This document shows positions 42,624 through 51,031 of a stretch of 64,000 bases of DNA, in pieces. The stretch's first letter is position 1, and every line of letters starts with the position of its first letter. The stretch spans positions 248,001 through 312,000 of the forward strand of contig NZ_JBLWTD010000001.1 in the NCBI RefSeq assembly GCF_048270265.1, given 5' to 3'. The stretch is from Maricaulis sp048270265. Its GTDB lineage: Bacteria > Pseudomonadota > Alphaproteobacteria > Caulobacterales > Maricaulaceae. A program made the position numbers and the translations under genes. The notes beneath the pieces are model-generated. The model did not search any database. It was not told the origin of the DNA and was given only the letters and a program-made list of their open reading frames with translations.

Positions 42624-43962
42624 GCTTAGCCTCCACTTCGATTGCCATTTCCGCAGGCTTCCCCGTCACAAGATCGTTCAACCGATGCGCCCAGGCGTCC
42701 AACGCCTCCCGCTTTTCGATTCCATAGTCGTATCTATTGTAGACGCGCGCAATTCCGCGCACGACGCCGGTCCGGTGATTTAGGACGGCCTCGATAACGT
42801 GCGGGGCAACGCGCAGTTCAGCCATCTGGCTGGCGCATGTCCGCCGGAGGTCGTGTATCGTGAAACGGTCAATCTCGACTTTTTCGCCGCGCTCCTCCTC
42901 CGCCGCCGCCGCCATTAGTCGGTCAAGACGGACCTTCGCTTTTGACCGGCCAGATATCGGGCTTAGTCCGGTGGTCGTGAAAACCAGCCCGTTGGGGCCG
43001 ATAGCGGGCGCATTTTTGATGATGGCCAGCGCCGGGTCGGCAAGGGGAACCTTGTGTTCCTCCCCATTCTTCGCCCGCGCGGCGGGGATGGTCCATACGT
43101 TGCCCGGCGCCGTGATTTCGATCCGCTCGCCGTCAGCTTCCGTCACTTGGGTTATCTGCTCTTGCCCGATTTCACTCCGGGTAAGGCCGCTGACCTCACC
43201 GACGCGCTGCCCAGTCAGGAGGCACACTCGCAAGGCATCGCCAAACGGGTAGCCCATTGCGCCGGTCGCTTTCCAGAACCAGCGAATCTCGTCGACTGAT
43301 AGCACCCGGTCGCGGCTTTGGGGCTCGAACGGCTTATTCATGCCAGCCATCGGGGAAGCCGCCATCCAGTCGCGGCCTATTGACCAGTTGAATAGCGCGC
43401 GCAGGGCTTCAAATGTCCGGTTGGCCATGATCGGCGCGGGGCGGTCGGCGATGCCATCAAGCAGTTCGATTATCTCGCGTTTCGTGATTTTGGCAGCAGG
43501 GCGCTGCCCGATGACGGGCAGAACGTACTTATCGAAAATCCGCTTCACCTCGCCGATAGATCGGAGTGCTTTCTCGCGGGGCCGCCGCTGCAAGTATTCC
43601 GCGACCAGCGCCGCGAGGGTGTCAGTTCGCTGATGTCCCGCAGCACCGGTCACAGTGCGCCGAGCCTTCATGTCGGTCGCTGGGTCTTCGCCCCGTTCAA
43701 TCTTGTCCAGCGCTTTGGCGGCCATCCGGCGCGCGTCGGCAAGGCCAATTGCCGGAAATCTGCCAAGTGTGAGCTTTCGGCTTCGTCCGTTTTGACGGTA
43801 GCGCACCGCCCAGCTCTTCCGCCCGGTCGGTTGAATAATCAGGTAGAGCCCCGCTTGACCGGGGTCTGGCATCTCCAGCCGCCGCGACGGGTCTGGGGGG
43901 AGCGCCTTCACCTTTAGATCGGTGAGCCGTGTCATCGGATTCTGGTCTGTGAGCCGTGCCAT
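42610..43962 (-). CDS. Tyrosine integrase, P4 type
   Basis: A 450-residue site-specific recombinase. The N-terminal DUF4102-like domain reads LYLIIQPTGRKSWAVRYRQNGRSRKLTLGRFP. The catalytic domain has the first Arg in LLTGQRVGEVSG, HxxR in IHDLRRTCASQMAEL, then the late H in VLNHRTGVV and the nucleophile Tyr in the ARVYNRYDYG segment. It lies 187 bp from the right att repeat, as in tRNA-integrating islands. The start MARLTDQNP follows AAAGG. Confidence 0.93.
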   Translation of the reverse strand: MARLTDQNPMTRLTDLKVKALPPDPSRRLEMPDPGQAGLYLIIQPTGRKSWAVRYRQNGRSRKLTLGRFPAIGLADARRMAAKALDKIERGEDPATDMKARRTVTGAAGHQRTDTLAALVAEYLQRRPREKALRSIGEVKRIFDKYVLPVIGQRPAAKITKREIIELLDGIADRPAPIMANRTFEALRALFNWSIGRDWMAASPMAGMNKPFEPQSRDRVLSVDEIRWFWKATGAMGYPFGDALRVCLLTGQRVGEVSGLTRSEIGQEQITQVTEADGERIEITAPGNVWTIPAARAKNGEEHKVPLADPALAIIKNAPAIGPNGLVFTTTGLSPISGRSKAKVRLDRLMAAAAEEERGEKVEIDRFTIHDLRRTCASQMAELRVAPHVIEAVLNHRTGVVRGIARVYNRYDYGIEKREALDAWAHRLNDLVTGKPAEMAIEVEAKRDRC

Positions 43963-43990
43963 TTCGAGTACCTTTCGCTGGCCAATATCT

Positions 43991-44016
43991 GTTACCCAAA
44001 TCGTTCATGGGGTAAC
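43991..44016. promoter_or_regulatory. Candidate right integrase arm sites
   Basis: GTTACCC (43991-43997) and GGGTAAC (44010-44016) form an inverted pair between integrase and attR, matching the motifs near attL. The remaining gap to 44149 shows no gene. Confidence 0.4.
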
Positions 44017-44149
44017 GCGAAGGGGCAATAGGCGACGTTTAGCTTCGCTATATCGGACTCTAACGTGAGTTCAATATTGTAGTCTAGACAGGGATGTAGC
44101 CGGTTGTCCGTGATAGGCCGCGTTATGCGCTGAAATGTGGGGAAAAATA

Positions 44150-44195
44150 GTTTACACCGAGAGGGTCGGGGGTTCGAGCCCCTCACCGCCCACCA
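44150..44195 (+). repeat. Right attachment site (attR)
   Basis: 46 bp identical to 35175-35220, the tRNA-Val 3' end. It is preceded by element DNA (GGGGAAAAATA) and followed by chromosomal DNA of the tRNA-flanking repeat type. Confidence 0.9.
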
Positions 44196-44290
44196 GCCTT
44201 CGCTGCGAAGTAGCGAAGGCTGTCACGCCGTAGCCCGAAGGGCGAAGGCGGACCGCTCGCCATCTCGCAGCTACGGCTGGGCGAGCCCCA
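44196..44290. repeat. tRNA 3'-flanking repeat (former tRNA-Val downstream DNA)
   Basis: GCCTTCGCTGCGAAGTAGCGAAGGC is here as a hairpin in two arms (GCCTTCGCT / AGCGAAGGC), followed by GAAGGGCGAAGGCGGACCGCT and GCTACGGCTGGGCGAGCC. The same themes follow tRNA-Leu. This was the DNA next to tRNA-Val before the element inserted. Confidence 0.55.
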
Positions 44291-44430
44291 CACCTGGCTG
44301 CCGGTCGCGCACCACGTCACCATGCCGCCACCACCCGCCCTGCGGCTTCGCAATCGCACCGGAAACGCTTGCCTCCCGAGCGCCACGCGCTAGCCTGCCT
44401 GCGACACACATTGCTTCCGGGGAGCCGCTC

Positions 44431-47007
44431 ATGTCCGTTTTCAGATCTGTCGCCGCACTGCTTGTTCTCGGCCTGTCGTCACCGGCCCTGGCAGAGCCGA
44501 TCGGCTTTTTCCAGCTGCGCGACACCGTCTATGACGCCTCGGTGCCGGCCCCGGAGGAACGCCTTGGCTTCGAGCTCGGTGACCGCCCGGTGCGCCATGA
44601 GCAGATGGTCAGCTATCTGACAGAGATTGCGCAGGGCTCTGACCGCATCACGGTCGAGACCATCGGCTATACCCACGAGCATCGCCCGATCCTGTTCTTT
44701 GTGGTGACCTCGCCGGAAAACCAGGCCCGGATCGATGATATCCGTGCCGATCACATCGCCCAGCTTGAACCGGGCGCTGCCGCGACCGACGGGCCGGCGA
44801 TCCTCTGGCTGAACTACGGTGTCCACGGCGCTGAACCGGCCGGCATGGATGCGGCCATTCCAATGCTCTACCACCTGGCCGCTGCCCAGGGTGGGGCGAT
44901 CGAACAGACGCTTGATGACAGCGTCATCCTGATCACCGCGATCTTCAATCCGGATGGCCATAACCGCCGCGTCAATGCGGTCGAGATGTTCGGCTCAGAC
45001 GTTGCGGTGACGGATCCGGCGCATGCCCAGCACGCCACATGGGGCGAGGCGCGCACCAATCACTACTGGTTTGACCTCAATCGCCAATGGCTGCTCCAGA
45101 CCCAACCGGAATCCCAGGCCTGGCTCACACAATGGCACCGCTGGAAGCCACAGGTCTCGGCCGATTTCCACGAAATGGGTACCGAGGCGACATTCTATTT
45201 CCATCCCGGTGAGCCGCGCCGCCTCAATCCGCTCATCCCGGACCAGGCCCGCGACCTGACCCTGAATATTGCCCGGCACCATGTCGGTTTTCTCGATTCG
45301 GAAGCGCGGCTCTACACGACTGAAGAGGGCTTCGACAATTTCTATGTCGGCAAGGGCTCGACCTATCCCCAGGTCAATGGCTCGCTGGGCATATTGTTCG
45401 AGATCGGTTCGGCCAAGGGCGGCTTGATCGAGTCCCAACGGGGGCTGGTCAGCCATGCCGACAATATCCGCACCCATTTCCGCACCGGGCTGACGACGAT
45501 CTCCGGGGCCCTGGCCCAGCGCAGCGACATTGCGGCCTATCAGCGTCAATTCTTTGCTGACGCCGTCGCCAATGCCGGCCGCGATCGCACTCGCGGCTAT
45601 GTCTTCTCCGCCGAGGGCGATCCGACGCGGCTCAATCTGTTCGTCGATCTGCTCGAGCGCCATGATATTCGCGTCAACGCCCTGGCCAGCGATCTGCGCG
45701 CGGGTGGCCGCACCTACCGGGCCGGCGAGGCCTACATCGTCTCGATGCGCCAGCCGCAATACACCATGATCCGCGCCATCTTCGACCGGGTCACAAGTTT
45801 CGAGGAGAACGTCTTCTACGACGTCTCCGGCTGGACACTGCCGCTGGCCTATGACCTCGAGTATGCGCCATTGACCGGGAACCTGCCTGCCGGGCCCGAG
45901 GTCCACAGCGCCGAGATCAGCTTCAGCGCGCCACCGGTCTCAAGCTATGGTTATGTGCTGCGGTGGTCCGACTATTACGCCCCGCGCGCCCTCTACCGGG
46001 TGCTTGATGCCGGCATCCGTGTCCGTATCGCGACCGAACCGGTTTCAATCATGACGAGCCAGGGCCTGGTCGAATTCGGGCCGGGTGCGGCGTTTATCCC
46101 GCTGGTCGGCCAGGATGTCGATTTGGACGACATCCACGCGCTGGTCTCCAGCATCGCAGTCGAGAATGGTGTGCCGGTCTATGCGGCCACCTCCGGCTCG
46201 ACGCCGGGCGATACGCCGGATCTCGGTGACCGCAGCGGTTTCCGCGCCATCGAGCGGCCTGAAGTCCTGCTGGTGTTTGATGATGGCATTTCATCCTATG
46301 ACGTCGGTGAGGTCTGGCACCAGCTTGATCACCGCATGCAGATGCCGGTAACCCTGCGCCGCAAGAGTGAACTGGGCGGGCTGGACTGGTCGCGCTATAC
46401 GCATCTGATTGTTGTCGGCGGCGGCAATACCGGTTTTGCCGATGGTGATATGGAGCGTATCCGGGAATGGATCCGCACTGATGGCGGTGTGATGATCGCG
46501 ACGCGCCAGGCGGCGGAGATGGCACAGGCGGCCTTCTTCCCCTCCGGCGAGGATGCAGACACCGGCGAGGCCGAAGCGGAAGACGGGGACGGTCAGCGGC
46601 GGCGCGATTATGCGGCGATGCCGATTGATGATGCCGAGCATGTCATTGGCGGTGCCATCTTCGCCGGCGATCTCGATTTCAGTCACCCGATCGGCTTTGG
46701 CTATTCCGACCGTTTCATCGCCCTGCACCGCAATACCGAACTCGTGCTGGATCGGCCGCAGGATGATCCCTTTGCGGTCGTGGTGGAGTATGCCGAGGAT
46801 CCGCTGCTCTCCGGCTATGCCTCGCAGCGGCGCCAGGACGAGATCGCCGGCACGCCGGCGGTGATTGCCCAGCGTTATGGGCGTGGGAGTGTGGTGTTGT
46901 TCGCTGACAATCCCAATTTCCGCGCCACTTTCCGCGGCACCGAGAAGATGTTCCTGAACGCGATCTTTTTCGGCGGGCTGATCGACCGGCCACGGGGCGA
47001 TTACTGA
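44431..47007 (+). CDS. Secreted zinc carboxypeptidase, M14 family
   Basis: An 858-residue exported metallopeptidase. A signal peptide (MSVFRSVAALLVLGLSSPALA) precedes the M14 domain, with zinc ligands HGAE (NYGVHGAEPAG) and His in SADFHEMG, and a probable catalytic Glu in LFEIGSAKG. The long C-terminal half includes a class I amidotransferase-like fold near YTHLIVVGGGNTGFADGD. Relatives are peptidases used in nutrient scavenging. I took the ATG at 44431 (GGGGAG upstream); the frame runs further 5' into the tRNA-flanking repeat, without biological sense. Confidence 0.88.
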   Translation: MSVFRSVAALLVLGLSSPALAEPIGFFQLRDTVYDASVPAPEERLGFELGDRPVRHEQMVSYLTEIAQGSDRITVETIGYTHEHRPILFFVVTSPENQARIDDIRADHIAQLEPGAAATDGPAILWLNYGVHGAEPAGMDAAIPMLYHLAAAQGGAIEQTLDDSVILITAIFNPDGHNRRVNAVEMFGSDVAVTDPAHAQHATWGEARTNHYWFDLNRQWLLQTQPESQAWLTQWHRWKPQVSADFHEMGTEATFYFHPGEPRRLNPLIPDQARDLTLNIARHHVGFLDSEARLYTTEEGFDNFYVGKGSTYPQVNGSLGILFEIGSAKGGLIESQRGLVSHADNIRTHFRTGLTTISGALAQRSDIAAYQRQFFADAVANAGRDRTRGYVFSAEGDPTRLNLFVDLLERHDIRVNALASDLRAGGRTYRAGEAYIVSMRQPQYTMIRAIFDRVTSFEENVFYDVSGWTLPLAYDLEYAPLTGNLPAGPEVHSAEISFSAPPVSSYGYVLRWSDYYAPRALYRVLDAGIRVRIATEPVSIMTSQGLVEFGPGAAFIPLVGQDVDLDDIHALVSSIAVENGVPVYAATSGSTPGDTPDLGDRSGFRAIERPEVLLVFDDGISSYDVGEVWHQLDHRMQMPVTLRRKSELGGLDWSRYTHLIVVGGGNTGFADGDMERIREWIRTDGGVMIATRQAAEMAQAAFFPSGEDADTGEAEAEDGDGQRRRDYAAMPIDDAEHVIGGAIFAGDLDFSHPIGFGYSDRFIALHRNTELVLDRPQDDPFAVVVEYAEDPLLSGYASQRRQDEIAGTPAVIAQRYGRGSVVLFADNPNFRATFRGTEKMFLNAIFFGGLIDRPRGDY

Positions 47008-47069
47008 GGGCCGCCGCGCGGGCTAGAGGATCCGGCAGGCGAGCGGCGCACTCCGCTCGCCGTGCCGCA

Positions 47070-47720
47070 TCACTCGCTGTCGAGAATGTCGAGCAGGGCG
47101 CCGGCATTGTCCGGGTCAAACACGCGCACATCCGCGCGGGGTGCATGACGGGCAATCGTCAGTGCCGTCTCGGTGGCGCTGACCGGTCCGGGTGCCTGCT
47201 GGTTGATGATCACGGTGCAGCGACCATCGAGCGCCCGGAGAGCCGTGAGCGTGTGCGAGATTGTGCCGAGATAATTGCCCGCAATCATGACCGGCCGCGC
47301 ATCGAGTTCGCGGATCAGGTCGAGATTGAGTCCGTCCTCGGCGATTGGTGACATCACGCCGCCGGCACCTTCGATCAGGGTCGGTCCGGCCGGGTCGAGA
47401 TGGTCGAGACACCAGTTCACCACCGCCGACAGACGCAGTTCGCGATTTTCCAGACGCGCCGCCATGTCGGGCGAGATCGCAGCCTTGAAACGCCAGGGTG
47501 TCATGGCGTGTACGGCTTGTGCGTCGAGCACTTGTTCATTGGCGCGCAGCAGGCGGATCGTATCGGTGGCGGACAGGGCGTCGGGGTCGAAGCCGGAGGC
47601 GACCGGTTTGAGAACACGGGTAGTCTTGCCCGCCGCCCGCCGGGCCGTCAGCAGGGCGCACAGGACATGCGTCTTGCCGATATCGGTGCCAGTGCCGGTG
47701 AAGAAGATGGGTCGCCGCAT
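47070..47720 (-). CDS. bioD: Dethiobiotin synthetase
   Basis: Closes the ureido ring of dethiobiotin from DAPA, CO2 and ATP. The 216 residues show the P-loop FFTGTGTDIGKTHV, the catalytic LKPVASGFD and the ligand segment IEGAGGVMSPI. The last residues PDNAGALLDILDSE are typical. The ATG shares one base with the bioF stop (TAATG), so bioF and bioD are coupled. Confidence 0.93.
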   Translation of the reverse strand: MRRPIFFTGTGTDIGKTHVLCALLTARRAAGKTTRVLKPVASGFDPDALSATDTIRLLRANEQVLDAQAVHAMTPWRFKAAISPDMAARLENRELRLSAVVNWCLDHLDPAGPTLIEGAGGVMSPIAEDGLNLDLIRELDARPVMIAGNYLGTISHTLTALRALDGRCTVIINQQAPGPVSATETALTIARHAPRADVRVFDPDNAGALLDILDSE

Positions 47721-48913
47721 TATTCCGCCGCCTCCTGCTGTGGGGCATAGGCGGCAACGAGACCCGCCAGCCGGTCAATATCGGCTTCGTCATGGGCGGC
47801 CGAGAAGGTGATGCGCAGCCGCGCCGTGCCGCGCGGCACGGTGGGCGGCCGGATCGCGGTGACGAGAAAGCCGGCCTGCCGCAGCCGGCTGGAGGCTTCC
47901 AGCGCCGCGTTGGCGCTGCCGAGGATCACAGGCACGATGGGCGAGACCGGCGCGGGCAAACCAGCGGCGGCGCAGAAGCGGCGCGCCAGCAGGGCAGGCC
48001 GTTCGCACATCGCCGTGTCCGTTTCGACCAGATCAAGCGCCTTGAGGGCGGCAGCGATACTGGCGGGTGCCGGGGCGGTGGTGAAGACCAGTGGCCGGGC
48101 GCGGGTGCGCAGCAGCTCGCACACGGCGTTCGAGGCACACAGATAACCGCCATAACTGCCAAGCGATTTCGACAATGTCCCCATTTGCAACGGTGCCAGG
48201 GCCGGGGGAGTGAAGGCGTGGGCCGAGCCGCGTCCGCCGGCAATCACTCCGACGCCATGGGCGTCGTCGACCAGCGTCCAGGCGTCATGGCGGTCAGCGA
48301 TCGCCAGCAGGCCGGGCAGGGGTGCCAGATCGCCATCCATCGAGAAGACGCCATCCGTCAGGATCATGGCGCGGCGCGCATCGGGGCGCATTTTGGCAAG
48401 TCTGGCTTCGAGATCGGCCAGGTCATTGTGCCGGAAGGTCTCGACACGGGCGCGTGAAAGCTGCGCGCCGGCGAACAGACAGGCATGGGCCAGCTCATCG
48501 ATCAGGATCAGATCGCCTGCGCCCATGAGAGCTGGTGCGATCGCCAGATTGGCCAGATAGCCCGAGCCAAACACGATGCAGTCCTCAGTGCCTTTGAAGC
48601 GGGCCAGACGGGCTTCCAGCTCGAACAGGAGCGGGTGACCGCCGGTCACCAGCCGTGATGCGCCGGCGCCGGTGCCATGGCGCGCGGTCGCAGCCTGTGC
48701 CGCGGCGATCACTTCGGGGTGGCGCGAGAGGCCGAGATAATCATTGGAGCAGAAATTGAGCAGGGTGCGCCCGTCCTGTTCGACGCGGACGGCGTCGAGC
48801 CCGTCGGTCTCGACAATGCGGCGGCGCAGCTGGCGGCGTTCCAGCCCGGCCAGCTTGGAGCTGGCGAAGGCGTCGAGGCTTGCGGCGGCGGGCATGGATT
48901 CGGGCGATGTCAT
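47720..48913 (-). CDS. bioF: 8-amino-7-oxononanoate synthase
   Basis: A PLP enzyme joining pimeloyl thioester and alanine. The 397 residues carry NFCSNDYLGLSRHPEV, HGTGAGASRLVTGGH, the PLP pocket DDAHGVGVIAGGRGS and the Schiff-base Lys in GTLSKSLGSYGGY. It is first in bioF-bioD and divergent from bioA across 44 bp, which must contain both promoters or one overlapping pair. A start at 48895 (MPAAAS) would widen that gap. No bioB or bioC is in the window. Confidence 0.94.
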   Translation of the reverse strand: MTSPESMPAAASLDAFASSKLAGLERRQLRRRIVETDGLDAVRVEQDGRTLLNFCSNDYLGLSRHPEVIAAAQAATARHGTGAGASRLVTGGHPLLFELEARLARFKGTEDCIVFGSGYLANLAIAPALMGAGDLILIDELAHACLFAGAQLSRARVETFRHNDLADLEARLAKMRPDARRAMILTDGVFSMDGDLAPLPGLLAIADRHDAWTLVDDAHGVGVIAGGRGSAHAFTPPALAPLQMGTLSKSLGSYGGYLCASNAVCELLRTRARPLVFTTAPAPASIAAALKALDLVETDTAMCERPALLARRFCAAAGLPAPVSPIVPVILGSANAALEASSRLRQAGFLVTAIRPPTVPRGTARLRITFSAAHDEADIDRLAGLVAAYAPQQEAAE

Positions 48914-48957
48914 CTCAGCCCTGTCGCACAGAATTCAGGCCTGCTAAAGCCCCGGCC

Positions 48958-50241
48958 ATGAAAACAGCGATCGCCGATCCGGCCAGCCAGCATCTATGGC
49001 GCCCCTATACCCAGATGAAAACCACGCCGGCAGCCCTGCCGGTCGTCTCGGCCGAGGGGGTGCGGATTCGCCTCGCGGATGGCCGCGAGCTGATTGATGG
49101 CATCTCCTCCTGGTGGACGGTGTGCCATGGCTATCGGCATCCCCACATCATAGATGCCGTGAAGGCTCAGCTCGATCTGGTGCCGCATATCATGCTCGGC
49201 GGGCTGACCCATGATCCGGCCGAAAGACTCGCCGCCCGGCTGGCCGCGCTGGCGCCGGGCGAGCTCAATCATGTCTTCTTCTGCGAATCCGGATCGGTCT
49301 CGGTCGAGATCGCGATGAAGATGGCGATCCAGTTCTGGATCAATCAGGGCGTTGCCGGCCGCACCAAATTCGTCGCCTTCCGCGGCGGCTATCATGGCGA
49401 CACCATCGCCACCATGTCGGTCTGTGATCCCGATGAGGGCATGCATTCCCTGTTTGGCGGCTCGCTGCCGCACCAGATCATCGCCGACCTTCCTGCCGAT
49501 GCCGATTCGCGTGCCCGATTCGAGGCGCTGCTCGACGCGCATGCCGGCGAAATTGCCGGCGTCATGACCGAGCCGCTGGTTCAGGGGGCAGGGGGAATGA
49601 AATTCCACACGCCGGAAACCCTGCAGGCCATGCGTGAGGCCTGCGATGCGCGCGGCCTGCCGCTGATCTTCGATGAGATCATGACCGGTTTTGGCCGCCT
49701 GGGCACGATGTTCGCGGCCGAGAAAGCCGGCGTGACGCCCGATATCATGACGGTCTCCAAGGCGCTGACCGGTGGCACCTTGCCTTTGGCTGCGGCCATT
49801 GCCTCCAAACAAATCTTCAACGCCTTCTGGAGCGATGAGGCTTCGGCGGCGCTGATGCACGGGCCGACCTATATGGGCAATCCGGCTGCCTGTGCTGCGG
49901 CCAATGCCTCGCTGGACCTGTTCGAACGCGAGCCACGCCTGCAGCAGGTCGGTGTCATTGAAAGTACCTTTGCGCGTCTCCTGCCGGCGGCGCGTGATAT
50001 TCCCGGTGTCATTGATGTGCGCTGGCAGGGCGCGATCGGCGTGATCGAGATGGCAGGCCTGCCGGAACTCGATTCGCTGAAGGCGGATTTTGTTGACGCA
50101 GGGATTTGGGTGCGCCCCTTCAACAACATCATCTACCTGATGCCGCCCTTCGTGATCGGCGATAGCGATCTGGAAACGCTGATAAACACCTGTCTGGGCG
50201 TGACGCGGCGCTGGGCCGAACGGCATTTTGCAGGGCTTTAG
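48958..50241 (+). CDS. bioA: Adenosylmethionine-8-amino-7-oxononanoate transaminase
   Basis: Aminates KAPA to DAPA with SAM as donor. The 427 residues contain LWRPYTQMKTTP, ISSWWTVCHGYRHP, FFCESGSVSVEIAMKM, IFDEIMTGFGRLGTMF and the PLP Lys in VSKALTGGTLPLAAAI, with the GPTYMGNPAACAAA block. The ATG at 48958 fits the conserved start; the frame opens upstream within bioF. It is divergent from bioF, so all three late biotin steps but BioB cluster here. Confidence 0.94.
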   Translation: MKTAIADPASQHLWRPYTQMKTTPAALPVVSAEGVRIRLADGRELIDGISSWWTVCHGYRHPHIIDAVKAQLDLVPHIMLGGLTHDPAERLAARLAALAPGELNHVFFCESGSVSVEIAMKMAIQFWINQGVAGRTKFVAFRGGYHGDTIATMSVCDPDEGMHSLFGGSLPHQIIADLPADADSRARFEALLDAHAGEIAGVMTEPLVQGAGGMKFHTPETLQAMREACDARGLPLIFDEIMTGFGRLGTMFAAEKAGVTPDIMTVSKALTGGTLPLAAAIASKQIFNAFWSDEASAALMHGPTYMGNPAACAAANASLDLFEREPRLQQVGVIESTFARLLPAARDIPGVIDVRWQGAIGVIEMAGLPELDSLKADFVDAGIWVRPFNNIIYLMPPFVIGDSDLETLINTCLGVTRRWAERHFAGL

Positions 50242-50342
50242 GCCAGCCGCTGCTTTCGGGCTGTTGAGGCCTGCCCAAAGTCGCTTGACCGGGGAGCAGT
50301 GAAACCTTAGACAAACGCCTCTCGCTGAGGCGGGAACACCAA

Positions 50343-50419
<77 letters not shown>

Positions 50420-50468
50420 TTTTCTTCTCTCGAGGATTTCGAGGGCGAAGATGGTCCTGGATACGAAG

Positions 50469-50494
50469 ACGGCCGCCCCTTGGGGCGGCCGTTT
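50469..50494 (+). terminator. Terminator after tRNA-Asp
   Basis: An 11-bp stem ACGGCCGCCCC / GGGGCGGCCGT with a 2-nt loop is followed by TTT. Confidence 0.8.
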
Positions 50495-50536
50495 CGCGTA
50501 GTGGCGCGGCTGGCGGGTTGATGAGCTCAAGTTCGA

Positions 50537-50890
50537 ATGAGCGGAGATCAAAGAGGAATTGTTTCGGTGTCGCTGGTTGCGACCGTGTCCCTGGTGGTCC
50601 TGACGCAGGCGGCCTCAGCCCAGAACGCCCCGAGGAGGCAGCTTGAGGCCGATATCCAGGCCGTCACCAACCAGCCGGCTGAGGCAGGGGTCTGGGTCAT
50701 GGACCCGAACCAGCAGGCCTAGGTCCTCGTGCCGCAAAGCGTTGCGCAAATTAAGGGTGGAACCACCTATCCGGCCGATGCCTTGCCCCAAGGCTACCCG
50801 ACCGGAAGCACCTTCATGGCTCTGATCAATTCCTTTGCCGAGAGCGACGCGGGCGAGAAAACGCCCCGCTCGGGTGTGACGTCATTCTGA
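50537..50890 (+). pseudogene. Secreted-protein gene broken by an amber codon
   Basis: The frame starts with a signal peptide (VSLVATVSLVVLTQAASAQ) and 61 residues later meets TAG at 50720-50722. The same frame then stays open for 55 codons to TGA at 50888 with sensible protein sequence (LVPQSVAQIKGGTTYPADAL). A second stop-containing frame, 50878-50994, reads VILTSEAF, then a stop, then RAAAVNGVRSD. The whole 50522-51000 strip therefore looks like gene decay. The original function is not recognisable. Genuine readthrough is possible but less likely. Confidence 0.55.
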
Positions 50891-51031
50891 CCTCCGAAGC
50901 GTTCTGATCGGTCAGGAAGGTGCGTGCGGCGGCGGTCAATGGCGTGCGTTCTGACATGACGCCGGTTACGGCGGACGTGTACGCATTCCTTTGACCCCTG
51001 GTGTTGCCCGGCCCATCGCCGGCCGGCGCGG

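Larger units (their letters stand above)
35175..44195. mobile_element. Integrated phage satellite-like element in tRNA-Val
   Basis: The boundaries are 46-bp direct repeats made from the tRNA-Val 3' end. Inside are a P4-type integrase next to the right end, AlpA, a winged-helix replication-type gene with iterons, small terminase, HK97 capsid, XRE repressor and several small unknowns. No large terminase, portal, protease, connector, tail or lysis gene is present. The pattern (integrase, AlpA, own origin, packaging-redirect genes, about 9 kb) fits phage-inducible chromosomal islands, in particular types that bring a capsid gene. A decayed prophage is the alternative, but the frames are intact. 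Confidence 0.8.
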
